A stretch of DNA of 64,000 bases, taken from positions 124,001 through 188,000 of the forward strand of contig DATMPC010000013.1 of the NCBI GenBank assembly GCA_035567895.1, written 5' to 3'. Shown here piece by piece: positions 26,798-35,876 of the stretch. The stretch comes from Terriglobales bacterium (lineage in GTDB: Bacteria; Acidobacteriota; Terriglobia; Terriglobales; Acidobacteriaceae). Both the position numbers and the translations under genes were made by a program. Within the stretch, counting starts at the first letter, position 1. Each line of letters starts with the position of its first letter. The notes under the pieces are model-generated. The model ran no database searches, was not told the DNA's origin, and worked only from the letters and a program-made list of their open reading frames with translations.

Positions 26798-26998
26798 ATG
26801 GAACAAGGAACAGTGAAGTGGTTTAACGATGCCAAAGGTTTTGGTTTCATCCAGCGCGAGAGCGGTGAGGACGTTTTCGTCCATCACTCCGCCATCCAGG
26901 CCAACGGCTTCCGCAGTCTGGCCGAAGGACAGCGTGTGGAGTTCAAGGTGACCAAGGGTCAGAAGGGTCTGCAGGCAGAAGAAGTTCGCGCCCTCTAA
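26798..26998 (+). CDS. cspA: Cold-shock protein (CspA family)
   Basis: This 66-residue protein is a single cold-shock domain. RNP1 is KGFGFIQ and RNP2 is VFVHHSAI; the start [15 protein letters not shown] is canonical. It binds single-stranded RNA and DNA and acts as an RNA chaperone. It has a long leader with an extended -10 promoter and is followed by a hairpin, an omega-like gene and a DEAD-box helicase gene, which together form a plausible RNA-handling unit for low temperature. Confidence 0.97.
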   Translation: MEQGTVKWFNDAKGFGFIQRESGEDVFVHHSAIQANGFRSLAEGQRVEFKVTKGQKGLQAEEVRAL

Positions 26999-27022
26999 TT
27001 CAGCATCCCACCACATTTTCAG

Positions 27023-27046
27023 GCCGGAGGGAGCAATTCCTCCGGC
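27023..27046 (+). terminator. Hairpin after cspA (partial terminator or processing site)
   Basis: The stem GCCGGAGG / CCTCCGGC encloses an 8-base loop. There is no T-run, so it may stabilise the csp 3' end or attenuate read-through to the downstream genes. Confidence 0.6.
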
Positions 27047-27073
27047 TGCACGTTGTGCCGCCAAGGAGCCGCC

Positions 27074-27307
27074 ATGCGTTCCGAGCTTGTGTTTCGCGCC
27101 AACGACAAGGTTGCAAACCGTTTTGAGCTTTGTCATCTCGCCTCATCTTCAGCCCGAACCATGGTCCGAAATTCCCAGGGCATGCATCTAACTATTAACC
27201 AGGCTCTTGAAGCCATCAGCACACAATCTGCCCCGATTTCTCCGGCAGAAGTGATCCATGTCGAGGACGCTGGAGCCTCTGTGCCCGCCCTTGACCCTGT
27301 ACTCTGA
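27074..27307 (+). CDS. RNA polymerase omega-like small protein
   Basis: The 77-residue product begins MRSELVFRANDKVANRFELC and continues HLASSSARTMVRNSQG, resembling the conserved NRF-L-A-AR core of the RNA polymerase omega subunit (RpoZ). Omega helps assemble RNA polymerase. The match is limited to about 40 residues and the C-terminus is different, so this may be a paralogue rather than the main omega subunit. AAGGAG lies five bases before the ATG. The stop is 14 bases before the helicase gene, so the two are probably co-transcribed. Confidence 0.6.
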   Translation: MRSELVFRANDKVANRFELCHLASSSARTMVRNSQGMHLTINQALEAISTQSAPISPAEVIHVEDAGASVPALDPVL

Positions 27308-27321
27308 AGAAAGAAGACCTA

Positions 27322-28554
27322 TTGATTCAACAATTTTCTGAGCTCCCTATCACGCAGTATCTGCAGGAGCAACTCTCAACCAACAACTTTCACACTCCGA
27401 CCCCCGTACAAGGCAGCGCGATTCCGGCCGCATTGAGCGGCAAAGACCTTCTCGCCACAGCGCAGACTGGAACCGGAAAGACGCTCGCATTCCTGATTCC
27501 TGTAGCGCAACGGTTGCTCCAAATTAGGGATGCCGGCATTCAAGCGCTGGTATTAGTCCCGACTCGGGAACTGGCCGCTCAAGTGGAACAGCAATTTGAT
27601 CAGTTGCGCGGCAAAAAGCTGCGCAAGGCTGCTCTTGTGGTCGGCGGCGCTTCCGAGCGTCAACAGATTGCGGCTCTCAAAACCGCACAGCTTGTGATTG
27701 CCACACCCGGCAGGCTGGAGGATTTCCTCCGCCGCAACTTGGCGAAGCTGGACAAGACCCAGGTGCTGGTGCTGGACGAAGCTGATCGCATGCTCGACAT
27801 GGGCTTTTTGCCGGCGATTCGACGCATTACCGATACCCTTCCCAAGACTCGCCAGACCCTTTGCTTCTCGGCGACGCTCGATCCGGCGGTTGCACACATC
27901 GTCAGCGATTTCGTGCACAATCCTCAGCGCATAGCCTTCGGTTCGACCTCTAAGCCAGTGGATAGCGTTAGGTTGCAGGCATTTGAGGTGGCTTCCAACC
28001 AGCGCCTTGCCCTGTTGCAGCGATTGTTGAACGACGAGGATGGCCGTTGTCTCGTGTTCGTTCGCACCAAGCGCGGTGCTGACCGGCTTACGCGTCAACT
28101 CCGAAAAGCGGGTTTTGACGCGGGTATGCTGCACGGCGATCGCTCCCAGTCGCAACGGAATGCAGCGCTGGCTGATTTCCAAAATGGGACCGTTCCTATT
28201 CTGGTCGCCACTGATGTAGCGTCTCGCGGCATTCACGTGGACGCAGTCGCACATGTCATCAACTACGAGCTGCCCCAGCTCGCCGAAGACTTGATCCACC
28301 GGGTTGGCCGTACGGGTCGCATTGGCGCCACGGGAACTGCATCCGTTTTCGTGAGTCACCAGGATCGTACCGAATTCCGTGCCATCGAACGCACACTTGG
28401 ACTGAAGATAGAGCGAATGCGCGTCGACGAAGAACTAGCCCTCGAGGAGCGTTCAGGGCCTGTGCTGGTGGAGGGAATGCCCGTACCAGTGAGGCCTGGG
28501 TCTAAAATGGTGAGGTTACCTGGAGAGGTGCTGCAACGCTATGCAGCCATCTAA
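27322..28554 (+). CDS. rhlE: DEAD-box ATP-dependent RNA helicase (RhlE-like)
   Basis: This 410-residue helicase has the full DEAD-box motif set: Q-motif (FHTPTPVQ), motif I AQTGTGKT, Ia PTRELA, Ib TPGR, II DEAD, III SAT, IV-V VATDVASRGI and VI HRVGRTGR. It unwinds structured RNA, for example during ribosome assembly or cold growth. The C-terminal tail is short, as in RhlE-type proteins. The start is TTG at 27322, preceded by GAAGAAAGAAGA; no ATG fits before the Q-motif. Confidence 0.95.
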   Translation: MIQQFSELPITQYLQEQLSTNNFHTPTPVQGSAIPAALSGKDLLATAQTGTGKTLAFLIPVAQRLLQIRDAGIQALVLVPTRELAAQVEQQFDQLRGKKLRKAALVVGGASERQQIAALKTAQLVIATPGRLEDFLRRNLAKLDKTQVLVLDEADRMLDMGFLPAIRRITDTLPKTRQTLCFSATLDPAVAHIVSDFVHNPQRIAFGSTSKPVDSVRLQAFEVASNQRLALLQRLLNDEDGRCLVFVRTKRGADRLTRQLRKAGFDAGMLHGDRSQSQRNAALADFQNGTVPILVATDVASRGIHVDAVAHVINYELPQLAEDLIHRVGRTGRIGATGTASVFVSHQDRTEFRAIERTLGLKIERMRVDEELALEERSGPVLVEGMPVPVRPGSKMVRLPGEVLQRYAAI

Positions 28555-28641
28555 GCCCTCTTCCAGGTAAATGATTGTTTCGCGGCGCGGGAGTTTTTTG
28601 GGGTTGTGCCGCATTTTCATTGAATTGGAGGGACTATTTTC

Positions 28642-28833
28642 ATGGCCGTAAGCCAGACATTCAAAAAGCGTGAAAGAGAACGTGCCCGGCGAGAACGCCA
28701 GGCAGAGAAGGCAAAGAAAAAGGCCGAACGTAAGCTGGAACCCAAGGCCGCCGCCGATGTGGACGCTCAGAACCCCGCCGACTTGTTTGACGAAAATGGC
28801 GAGCCGCGAGAACTGGACTTTCACGACTTCTGA
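28642..28833 (+). CDS. Small basic/acidic coiled protein (63 aa)
   Basis: The first 35 residues are a highly charged helix (FKKRERERARRERQAEKAKK), and the second half is acidic (DLFDENGEPRELDFHDF). GGAGGG lies nine bases before the ATG and a strong terminator follows after 23 bases, so it is a real gene. The basic helix could bind RNA, which fits its place after an RNA helicase gene, but no function is known to me. Confidence 0.7.
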   Translation: MAVSQTFKKRERERARRERQAEKAKKKAERKLEPKAAADVDAQNPADLFDENGEPRELDFHDF

Positions 28834-28856
28834 TTGAAGTCGAGCAAGATATTTTC

Positions 28857-28892
28857 AAGCCGGGAGTCTTAGACTCCCGGCTTTAGTTTTTT
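28857..28892 (+). terminator. Rho-independent terminator
   Basis: A perfect 12-bp stem (AAGCCGGGAGTC / GACTCCCGGCTT) with loop TTA is followed by TAGTTTTTTG. It ends the csp-helicase-small protein group and faces the convergent BamA gene. Confidence 0.95.
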
Positions 28893-28988
28893 GCGGCGCA
28901 CGAGGGCCCAGGGGTGATCAGGTGGGCAAAGACGAGGATCCGATTCGGGATAGTTGCTGCTGCAACCGACTATTCAGAAACTGACTCT

Positions 28989-31748
28989 TCAGAACGTCGT
29001 GCTGACCGTGAACCGGAAAGTCTTTCTCGGCTCTCGCAGCACATAGGTACTTCCGTAAATAATGAGCGATTGTTGGTAGGTGAAATCGCCTGCTGCACCC
29101 GCCGGGAACATGTCGCGCGTGATAGGAGATTTCGTGGGTATATGGGAGTCAAGGATCAGCGGGTTATACGCGTAATAAATGCGGAACGGCGCATTTACGA
29201 TCGGCAGCAACACCTGCAGCTCCATGCCCGTAGACATCCGCGGAGTGTAGTTAGTTCCCGGGATCGGAGTCAGTGTCGGCGAGAAGTTAACCGTTTTTGT
29301 GCCCTGGCAGGTGAAGCTGGCATCGAGGCTCGGGCATCCGAACGGCGTTCCGTTCAGGTTTGCCAGATTCTCTGGAGTGAGCTTCAACTGGTTCGGCAGC
29401 GCGATGAAGTTCATGCCGAAGTCGTTGAAAGCTGCCAGCGTGACGTGGGGCACAATCGGAACGCGGTACTCGACGTTGGAATTTAGGCTCGTGTCGCCGC
29501 CCGCATAAATAATCGTCGATGCCGGGATTGGAATTTGAACAACACCTCGGCGTGGGTTCGTCGGATCCACAGGCACGAAGCTGCCATCTGGATTTTGCAG
29601 CGGGACGTTCACGCGATTCGCGATAAATACGTACGGGGTGACGGTCCGGATATCAAAGCCGCGAAGATCGTTCTCGCCTCCCATGTAGAAACGCTCGTAC
29701 GGGGGGGCCGACTTCCCTGCATATCCGGTGATGAACGAGCCGGTTACGCGGAACCCCAATGAATTACGGCCTTTATTCATCGGAATCCAGTGCTTGTATT
29801 CGGCGATTGGACGAATTGTATTGACGTTGCCGCCTACGCCCGCGAACTCGCCCCCAAGAAAGAGGCTCGTTCCACGATGTGGCTGATAAGGGCTGTCGAT
29901 CGTGTTGAAAGTAAAGCTCGGAGTGAGCTTGCTGGTGATGATGCCCTTGAGTGAATTCGGGCCACTCACGCCATCGAAGTTGATGGCTTCGAAGTACTGC
30001 TGCGAAGCCGTGCTGAAAGTCGTCACGCTGGAACGCTGATACGAGTAAGAGAGTCCGACTCGCTTAAACGAGCGCCTGATCGGGTAGCTGGAAGAAACGG
30101 TGAAGCCAGTCTGCGACTGGCTGAAGTTCTGCAGCGTGTTCAAAACGTCGGTTGGAAGGTTCAGATTGGTGCCGGTGAGAACTGAGTAGTTCTTGGCGGC
30201 GTTGTAGTCGTAGCGGCTGGTATAAACCGTAAAACCAAGCTGCAGAGGACGATCGAATGCGTAGGGTTCAGTAAATCCAAAGAGAATACTTTTTTGTAAG
30301 TTGCCAACGTTGGCCGATACGGTGAGCGTCTCGCCTAGTCCAAGGAAGTTGTTGGTCTCGTAGTTGATTCCGATGAATGACCCTGCGAGTCCGCTCACTC
30401 CACCCTGAAGGCCAATGCTGTTCTTGCCCTTCTCCTTCACTTTCAGCGTCAGATCGACCGTTCCATCCTGGACGTTCTGCTTCGCTATTGAATCCTGCTC
30501 CACCTTCAGCGGCTCGAAATAGTTGAGCTGGTTCAAGCGCAGTAGACTGAGTTCCCAGTACCGGCTGTTGTAGACGTTCCCTTCTTCCAGAGCCAGTTCA
30601 CGGCGTATCACCTTATCGCGAGTGGTGGTGTTGCCCTCGAACTCGATGCGACGCACGAAGAATTGCTTGCCTTCGTCGAGATCCACGTCGAGCGAAACCA
30701 TCTTCTTGTCCTCGTCGATGGTGGTTTCTGGAACCGCGCTGAAGTTGATGTATCCGAGTTCGCCATAAGCCTTGCGAAGGTTTTCGAGACCTTTGGCGAT
30801 CAATTCGCGGTTGAAGATATCGCCATCCTTGATTGGAAACTGGGGGCGCAGCGCCTTGTAGTTTGTAATGGCCTTGCCGCCCTTGAAGGTGATCGTGCCT
30901 AGACGGTATCTATCGCCTTCCTGGATGGGCACGAGTATGTCGACAACCTTTCCCCCTTTGCGGAAGAGGTAAGGGAATCCTGGGTTCGTGTCGCGAATCT
31001 TAGTCTTCGGGTCATCTACCAGAACCTTGAAATATCCCTTCGTCTGATAGAAGAAGCGGACGCGTTCTGCGTCTTCGTCGAGCTTGCTGGCGTCGTATGT
31101 CCGGGCGAACAGATTTTCCAGAATGATGGAGTGCGGAATGCCGATGGGCTTACTGTTCTTCATCGACGCTCTTAACTCGCGGCTCGGGACCTTGTGATTA
31201 CCGTCGAATTTTATGTTGCCGACCTTAACCTTCGGTCCTTCTTTGATCACAAAGTCGACACTGATCGCTGCCGGGGGAATCTTGTGTACTTCGGTGCGGA
31301 TGGTAGCGAACTGGCGCCCGTGCTCCCCCAAGAGGTTCTTCAGCACAACCTCAGCTTTTTTCACCTTGGTTGGATCGTATTGGCTTTCCTGAGAAAGCCC
31401 GACTTTTTCCTTTTTAAAGCGGTCGAGTACGTCGCTTTGCGAAACGGAGCTCAAGCCCGTGTACTTGATCTCACGGATTGTCGGCTTCTCCGTGACGTAG
31501 ATGTGAATGATGACGCCCTTAGGAGTGTCTTGCCGTTCAAAGCGAAGGTCGTCGTAGTAGCCGGTATTCCAGAGCGAGTTGAAGTCTCTCTCAAGAGCCT
31601 GCGGATCGTAGACATCGCCAGCGCGGGTGAATATGCGTGCCCTTACGGTCTCCGCAGGAATGCGGCGGTTCCCGTGGATCAGCACCTCCTCGACGAGCGT
31701 CTGCTGCGCAAACAGGTTGAGGGATGGAATGATGAGAGCAACTGGCAA
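28989..31748 (-). CDS. bamA: Outer membrane protein assembly factor BamA
   Basis: This protein of about 919 residues folds and inserts beta-barrel proteins into the outer membrane. POTRA domains cover about residues 15-390 (VEEVLIHGNRRIPAETVRAR, IREIKYTGLSSVSQSDV, VGNIKFDGNHKV, FVRRIEFEGNTTTRD), and the C-terminal half is the Omp85 barrel, including the FYMGGENDLRGFD motif of strand 13 (VRGF/Y-like) and a terminal Phe. No ATG fits: TTG 31748 would leave a signal peptide without charges, while the open frame upstream encodes CRRFNLFRTLRLVLLP, a better signal start. The true start is therefore likely a rare codon upstream, such as CTG near 31775. Confidence 0.93.
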   Translation of the reverse strand: MPVALIIPSLNLFAQQTLVEEVLIHGNRRIPAETVRARIFTRAGDVYDPQALERDFNSLWNTGYYDDLRFERQDTPKGVIIHIYVTEKPTIREIKYTGLSSVSQSDVLDRFKKEKVGLSQESQYDPTKVKKAEVVLKNLLGEHGRQFATIRTEVHKIPPAAISVDFVIKEGPKVKVGNIKFDGNHKVPSRELRASMKNSKPIGIPHSIILENLFARTYDASKLDEDAERVRFFYQTKGYFKVLVDDPKTKIRDTNPGFPYLFRKGGKVVDILVPIQEGDRYRLGTITFKGGKAITNYKALRPQFPIKDGDIFNRELIAKGLENLRKAYGELGYINFSAVPETTIDEDKKMVSLDVDLDEGKQFFVRRIEFEGNTTTRDKVIRRELALEEGNVYNSRYWELSLLRLNQLNYFEPLKVEQDSIAKQNVQDGTVDLTLKVKEKGKNSIGLQGGVSGLAGSFIGINYETNNFLGLGETLTVSANVGNLQKSILFGFTEPYAFDRPLQLGFTVYTSRYDYNAAKNYSVLTGTNLNLPTDVLNTLQNFSQSQTGFTVSSSYPIRRSFKRVGLSYSYQRSSVTTFSTASQQYFEAINFDGVSGPNSLKGIITSKLTPSFTFNTIDSPYQPHRGTSLFLGGEFAGVGGNVNTIRPIAEYKHWIPMNKGRNSLGFRVTGSFITGYAGKSAPPYERFYMGGENDLRGFDIRTVTPYVFIANRVNVPLQNPDGSFVPVDPTNPRRGVVQIPIPASTIIYAGGDTSLNSNVEYRVPIVPHVTLAAFNDFGMNFIALPNQLKLTPENLANLNGTPFGCPSLDASFTCQGTKTVNFSPTLTPIPGTNYTPRMSTGMELQVLLPIVNAPFRIYYAYNPLILDSHIPTKSPITRDMFPAGAAGDFTYQQSLIIYGSTYVLREPRKTFRFTVSTTF

Positions 31749-31966
31749 AAGAACCAGACGAAGCGTGCGAAACAGGTTGAATCGGCGACAGCCGACGGAC
31801 CTGTCCGCTGTTTGCTGGCAAATAAAAATAAGAAGCCCCTCTACTACCGGTATGAAATCGTGGAGGAATTCACAATTATATGAGACTACGTAGGTAGCCT
31901 CAAAGCATTCTGATCTGTGCCGACGTAAAAAGTTGTGAGAATGAGGCTTGGGAGGCGGGATTAAAA

Positions 31967-33061
31967 CTACGGTAGTTGTGGGATTGGATAGATTCCGGCG
32001 CGCCGAGCGTCGCTGATGCCGATCTGCGTGATCTGCGTTTCAGGGAACCGGGCCAGGCCGCGCTCAGCGCTGCGTACGGCGTCGTCGAAGGGGAAGCGCC
32101 CTGTAAGGGCAACGTCTATGTACAGATGCTTATCGGCATTCTCGGCGGACTTTACGCCAACATAGGCGTGTCCGGGGACAAGGACGATGACCGGTTCCAT
32201 GCCAAGGTTCTCAAACGCTGAGGCAAAAAGCACAGCAGCATCGATACAGTTCGCCGAACTGGCAGCGATACTCTCGCGGGGGGTGCGGATCCGCTCGCTT
32301 ACCGCTGTATTTGCGCCGAAGGTCAGGGAACTCTTCACGTAAGACAACCTCTGCTTTTGCAGGGCAGTGTAGATGGCGCGTGCCTGGAGTCGTGTCTCGC
32401 GCTCCTGACCGGCAGTATCTTTCCACTCTTCATAGCCCGGAAGACGGCGTCCAGGCATAAGCTCCTTGGCTCGGCTCAGGACTTGTTCCACTCGCGCATC
32501 GTGCGGCGTTACCCATGAGGCGATGAACTGCGCATACTTGAATCCCTTGCCCCAAAACATGTCTTCCACGGCGCGCATGCGGACTGGAACAGTAGTGCTG
32601 TAAATCGGATCGCCAGCTACGTCCGTGACCTTTACCTGCGCGGTCGCGGCAGTGATTTCGCGGTTCTGATAAAGACGGGGGAGGAATGTTGGAGCGAATG
32701 TGAAGTTGCGCGCTGCTCCAGCGGGAACGCCGACAATCTGGATTTCCTCGTCGCTCCAACCGGGTACACGGACAGCGATGCGATAGCGCTGCTCGGTGTC
32801 AGCTGCGTTGGAAACTTTGATCGAAACGACTCCCCACTTTCGCTGATCGGGACGCTGAAGAGACGCATAGTTCGCAAAAGCGGGGAAGACATCCCCGTCG
32901 ATGCCCGACTCGATTTTAAATGTCGGCTCGGGAGCCCGAGGTGTGCGCACGGTGCGCGTGACTTCAGGACGATCGAAGTCTCCGCCAGCAAATGCCGGCA
33001 GCGAGAGCGCCAACGCAATCGCGGCACATCCGGTGGCGGACATTCTGGCGGAAAACTTCAT
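31967..33061 (-). CDS. Exported transglutaminase-like protein
   Basis: A signal peptide (cleaved after LALSLPAFA) is followed by an immunoglobulin-like region (about residues 50-170) and a transglutaminase-like domain. RTPRESIAASSANCIDAAVL supplies the nucleophile Cys, VPGHAYVGV the His, and YIDVALTG the Asp, in the same order as in papain-like transglutaminase domains. It probably acts on peptides or proteins in the periplasm, as a protease or crosslinker; the target is unknown. It lies upstream of bamA on the same strand with a gap of 218 bases, so a role at the envelope is plausible. The length is 364 residues. Confidence 0.75.
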   Translation of the reverse strand: MKFSARMSATGCAAIALALSLPAFAGGDFDRPEVTRTVRTPRAPEPTFKIESGIDGDVFPAFANYASLQRPDQRKWGVVSIKVSNAADTEQRYRIAVRVPGWSDEEIQIVGVPAGAARNFTFAPTFLPRLYQNREITAATAQVKVTDVAGDPIYSTTVPVRMRAVEDMFWGKGFKYAQFIASWVTPHDARVEQVLSRAKELMPGRRLPGYEEWKDTAGQERETRLQARAIYTALQKQRLSYVKSSLTFGANTAVSERIRTPRESIAASSANCIDAAVLFASAFENLGMEPVIVLVPGHAYVGVKSAENADKHLYIDVALTGRFPFDDAVRSAERGLARFPETQITQIGISDARRAGIYPIPQLP

Positions 33062-33474
33062 CGTTTTTCGAGGTTACGCTGCTGAGCAGAAACCACAATC
33101 CAAGGGAATGCTTAATCGCTTCAGCGCGGATTAAGGTTTACCGAGTAGAGGTGAATGTACAAGGTCACGAAAGACAAATGAGGAGTCACTTGCCGAGACG
33201 GCTTCGGGAAGAATCGGGTGATCGGGTGAAGTAAGAATTTCGCGATTCGTTATTTAGTGCTATACGACTCTCCGTTTGGCTTCGATCCCTACTAATGACC
33301 TGATTTTGGGTTTACTTCACCCGATCACCCGATTCCTCGGCAAACAGCTCAATACTCTGGAGTTCCGTTTAGTGTCCTCGCGACCCCATTGGCTGTACCC
33401 GGTTGATTTATAAGGCCCGGAAGGCTAGACTTGATATACGACTGAAAAGGTCGTACATCGCAGGGTGCCCCCTG
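33062..33474. repeat. Intergenic region with family C pair, upstream of iscR
   Basis: The family C arms lie at 33212-33234 and 33312-33334 with a loop of about 77 bases and no gene. The rest (33335-33474) is the leader of the isc operon, with the promoter/operator listed separately. Confidence 0.8.
33431..33455 (+). promoter_or_regulatory. Candidate isc promoter -35 and overlapping operator
   Basis: TTGATA at 33431-33436 is followed directly by the inverted repeat TACGAC-N7-GTCGTA (33437-33455). A 17-base spacer would place a poor -10 (TACATC) at 33454. A dyad between -35 and -10 just before the regulator gene is where an Rrf2-type repressor would be expected to bind. Confidence 0.5.
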
Positions 33475-33942
33475 ATGCTAAAGCTCACGAAAAAAGCCGA
33501 TTACGGATTGATTGCCGTGAAGCACTTGGCAGAGCTAGGTCCGAACGGCTCGTGCAGCGCAAAGGACATTGCTGAGGCTTATCGGCTTCCTGCTGAGGCA
33601 CTGGCGAAGATTCTGCAGAAGCTGGCAAAGTCGAAGCTGCTGGTGTCCCATCACGGAACCAACGGCGGCTACGCGCTGGCTCGTGATGCGCGACAGATTT
33701 CCGCGCTGGAAGTGATTCGCGCTATCGACGGCCCGCTGTTCATTACTTCGTGTCTGCCTTACGACACGGGCGGATGTGAGCAGAGCGGATGCTGCACTGT
33801 GCGCGAACCGCTGCGGCAGGTAAACGAAAGTATCCGAGCACTGCTCGACGACATCAAGATTTCAGACATGCGCGACTCTCGACGGCGGCACACGGCAGAG
33901 GCGCCCGGCACGCAATTAGAGGAATTAGTTACTTTGCGCTGA
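33475..33942 (+). CDS. iscR: Rrf2-family Fe-S regulator (IscR-like)
   Basis: The 155-residue protein has the Rrf2 winged helix (KLTKKADYGLIAVKHLAELG, then the GGYALAR wing) and a Cys cluster C93, C101, C106, C107 that corresponds to the three ligands of the IscR 2Fe-2S cluster (C92/C98/C104 in E. coli). It should sense cluster supply and repress the operon when iron-sulfur clusters are plentiful. ATG 33475 is preferred because the family starts with LKLTKKADYG; an upstream start at 33403 would add an unconserved leader. The gene heads the isc operon 24 bases before iscS. Confidence 0.92.
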   Translation: MLKLTKKADYGLIAVKHLAELGPNGSCSAKDIAEAYRLPAEALAKILQKLAKSKLLVSHHGTNGGYALARDARQISALEVIRAIDGPLFITSCLPYDTGGCEQSGCCTVREPLRQVNESIRALLDDIKISDMRDSRRRHTAEAPGTQLEELVTLR

Positions 33943-33966
33943 CGCTCCGCGCAGCGACTTGGAGAA

Positions 33967-35247
33967 ATGACGAGTATGAGTACAACGGCAGTTGCGAGCA
34001 CCACTAACGGGAATGCGCATGCTTCGGTGAAGTTGCCCATCTATATGGACAATCACGCCACCACGGCGGTTGATCCGCGCGTAGTGCAGGCGATGCTTCC
34101 CTACTACACCGAGCATTTCGGCAACGCGGCAAGCCGCAATCATCAATTCGGATGGGAGGCGGAGCAGGCGGTCGAGACAGCGCGCGAGCAGATCGCAAAG
34201 CTGGTGGGCGCCACCGCGAAGGAGATCATCTTTACCTCTGGCGCGACCGAGAGCGACAACCTTGCGATCAAGGGCGTAGCGGAGATGTATCGCGAAAAGG
34301 GAAACCACATCATCACCGCCGCCACTGAACACAAAGCCGTGCTCGATACCTGTAAGCGCCTGGAGAAGAACGGATATCGCGTGACCTATCTTCCGGTAGG
34401 CGCCGATGGACTGATCAACCTCGAAGACCTGAAGCGTGCGATCGACGACAAGACGATTCTCGTGACCATCATGTACGCCAATAACGAAATCGGCGTACTT
34501 CAACCGATCGCGGAGATCGGGAAGCTCTGCCACGAGAAGGGCGTGCTGTTCCATACCGACGCTGTACAGGCCATCGGTAAAGTTCCGGTGAACGTGGTTA
34601 AGGACAACATCGACTTGATGTCGATTACTGCACACAAGCTCTATGGCCCGAAGGGAGTTGGCGCACTGTATGTCCGGCGCAAGAATCCGCGCGTACAGAT
34701 TACCGCCCAGATCGATGGCGGCGGACACGAGCGCGGGATGCGTTCGGGAACATTGAACGTGCCGAACATCGTTGGCTTGGGCAAGGCCTGCGAACTGGCG
34801 ATGAACGAGATGGCTGAAGAGTCGAAGCGTCTCGCGTACCTGCGCGACCGACTGAAGAAGAAACTCGAAGACAATCTCGACGAGATTCACATCAACGGTT
34901 CCATGGAGCATCGTCTGCCGGGCAACCTGAACATGAGCTTCGTATATGTGGAAGGCGAGTCGCTGCTGATGGGCATTAACGACATCGCGGTCTCCAGCGG
35001 ATCTGCCTGTACCTCGGCGACCCTGGAACCATCTTATGTATTGAAGGCGTTAGGGCTGGGTGACGACGTCGCCCATAGCTCGATCCGCTTCGGCATCGGC
35101 CGCTTCAACACCGAAGCTGAGGTCGATTACGTAGCGGAGAAGCTGATCGACACGGTCAAAAAGCTGCGCGAACTTTCACCGTTGTACGAGATGGTGAAAG
35201 AAGGCATCGATTTGAAGAAGATCCAGTGGGCTACGGAAGGACACTAA
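33967..35247 (+). CDS. iscS: Cysteine desulfurase IscS
   Basis: It is a PLP enzyme that takes sulfur from cysteine, forms a persulfide and hands it to IscU. The PLP lysine is K224 in [10 protein letters not shown], and the catalytic C348 lies in [20 protein letters not shown], the long loop of group I (IscS) enzymes. The start [20 protein letters not shown] is canonical after a 24-residue low-complexity N-terminal extension that E. coli IscS lacks. The length is 426 residues. A hairpin lies between this gene and iscU. Confidence 0.97.
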   Translation: MTSMSTTAVASTTNGNAHASVKLPIYMDNHATTAVDPRVVQAMLPYYTEHFGNAASRNHQFGWEAEQAVETAREQIAKLVGATAKEIIFTSGATESDNLAIKGVAEMYREKGNHIITAATEHKAVLDTCKRLEKNGYRVTYLPVGADGLINLEDLKRAIDDKTILVTIMYANNEIGVLQPIAEIGKLCHEKGVLFHTDAVQAIGKVPVNVVKDNIDLMSITAHKLYGPKGVGALYVRRKNPRVQITAQIDGGGHERGMRSGTLNVPNIVGLGKACELAMNEMAEESKRLAYLRDRLKKKLEDNLDEIHINGSMEHRLPGNLNMSFVYVEGESLLMGINDIAVSSGSACTSATLEPSYVLKALGLGDDVAHSSIRFGIGRFNTEAEVDYVAEKLIDTVKKLRELSPLYEMVKEGIDLKKIQWATEGH

Positions 35248-35260
35248 GAAGAATTGAGTG

Positions 35261-35301
35261 ATTTTGCGATTTTCAATCGCCAAATCACGAAATCGCAAAA
35301 T
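35261..35301. repeat. AT-rich hairpin between iscS and iscU
   Basis: The arms ATTTTGCGATTT and AAATCGCAAAAT (35261-35272 and 35290-35301) are perfect. There is no T-run, so it is more likely an mRNA processing or stability element than a terminator. Confidence 0.8.
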
Positions 35302-35333
35302 GTAGTAGCTAGAGTTTTTTGGAGAAATAACAA

Positions 35334-35753
35334 ATGGCATACAGCGACAAGGTAATCGACCACTACAACAACCCCCGCAACGTCGGCACGCTCGATAAGA
35401 GCAGCAACGATGTTGGCACCGGTCTCGTGGGAGCTCCGGAATGCGGCGACGTGATGCGCCTGCAGATCAAGGTCAATCCTGACACGCAGGTCATCGAAGA
35501 GGCCAAGTTCAAGACCTTCGGCTGCGGCTCGGCCATTGCTTCTTCATCGCTCGCGACCGAGTGGATCAAGGGCAAGAAAGTCGAAGACGCTCTCGCGATC
35601 AAGAACACCGACATCGTGAAGGAGCTCGCTCTGCCCCCGGTAAAGATTCACTGTTCCGTGCTGGCAGAAGACGCGATCCGCGCCGCGATCGGCGACTGGA
35701 AGAAGAAGCATGCGTCCGCGGCCGAGGCAGTTGCGGTGGAAGCGAAAGCGTAA
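35334..35753 (+). CDS. iscU: Iron-sulfur scaffold protein IscU
   Basis: IscU is the scaffold on which the 2Fe-2S cluster is built. The three ligands are C37 (PECGDV), C64 (FGCGSAIAS) and C107 (IHCSVLAEDA), and the HscA recognition motif LPPVK is at residues 100-104, almost exactly the E. coli positions. The Asp of ECGD is also kept. At 139 residues it is slightly longer than usual because of an Ala-rich tail. GGAGAAATAAC precedes the ATG. The stop codon touches the left arm of a family F hairpin. Confidence 0.98.
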   Translation: MAYSDKVIDHYNNPRNVGTLDKSSNDVGTGLVGAPECGDVMRLQIKVNPDTQVIEEAKFKTFGCGSAIASSSLATEWIKGKKVEDALAIKNTDIVKELALPPVKIHCSVLAEDAIRAAIGDWKKKHASAAEAVAVEAKA

Positions 35754-35869
35754 AAGCGGAATTGCGTTTCAAGTTCGAGTTTCAAGTTTCGGCAAAAGCC
35801 AGTCCCTAGCGATACGGCTGCGGAATGGGCTTCGCCGAAACCCGAAACTTGAAACTCGAAACGCTTTTA
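35754..35869. repeat. Family F inverted repeat between iscU and iscA
   Basis: The arms carry GCGTTTCAAGTTCGAGTTTC and GAAACTTGAAACTCGAAACG with inner TTTCGGC / GCCGAAA. The same element, close in sequence, occurs between fdx and iscX (39754-39869). Confidence 0.88.
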
Positions 35870-35876
35870 GGAACTA

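Noticed and set aside
31194-31883. Open frame of 229 codons opposite bamA
   Set aside because: It is fully antisense to conserved POTRA domains and has no ribosome-binding site.
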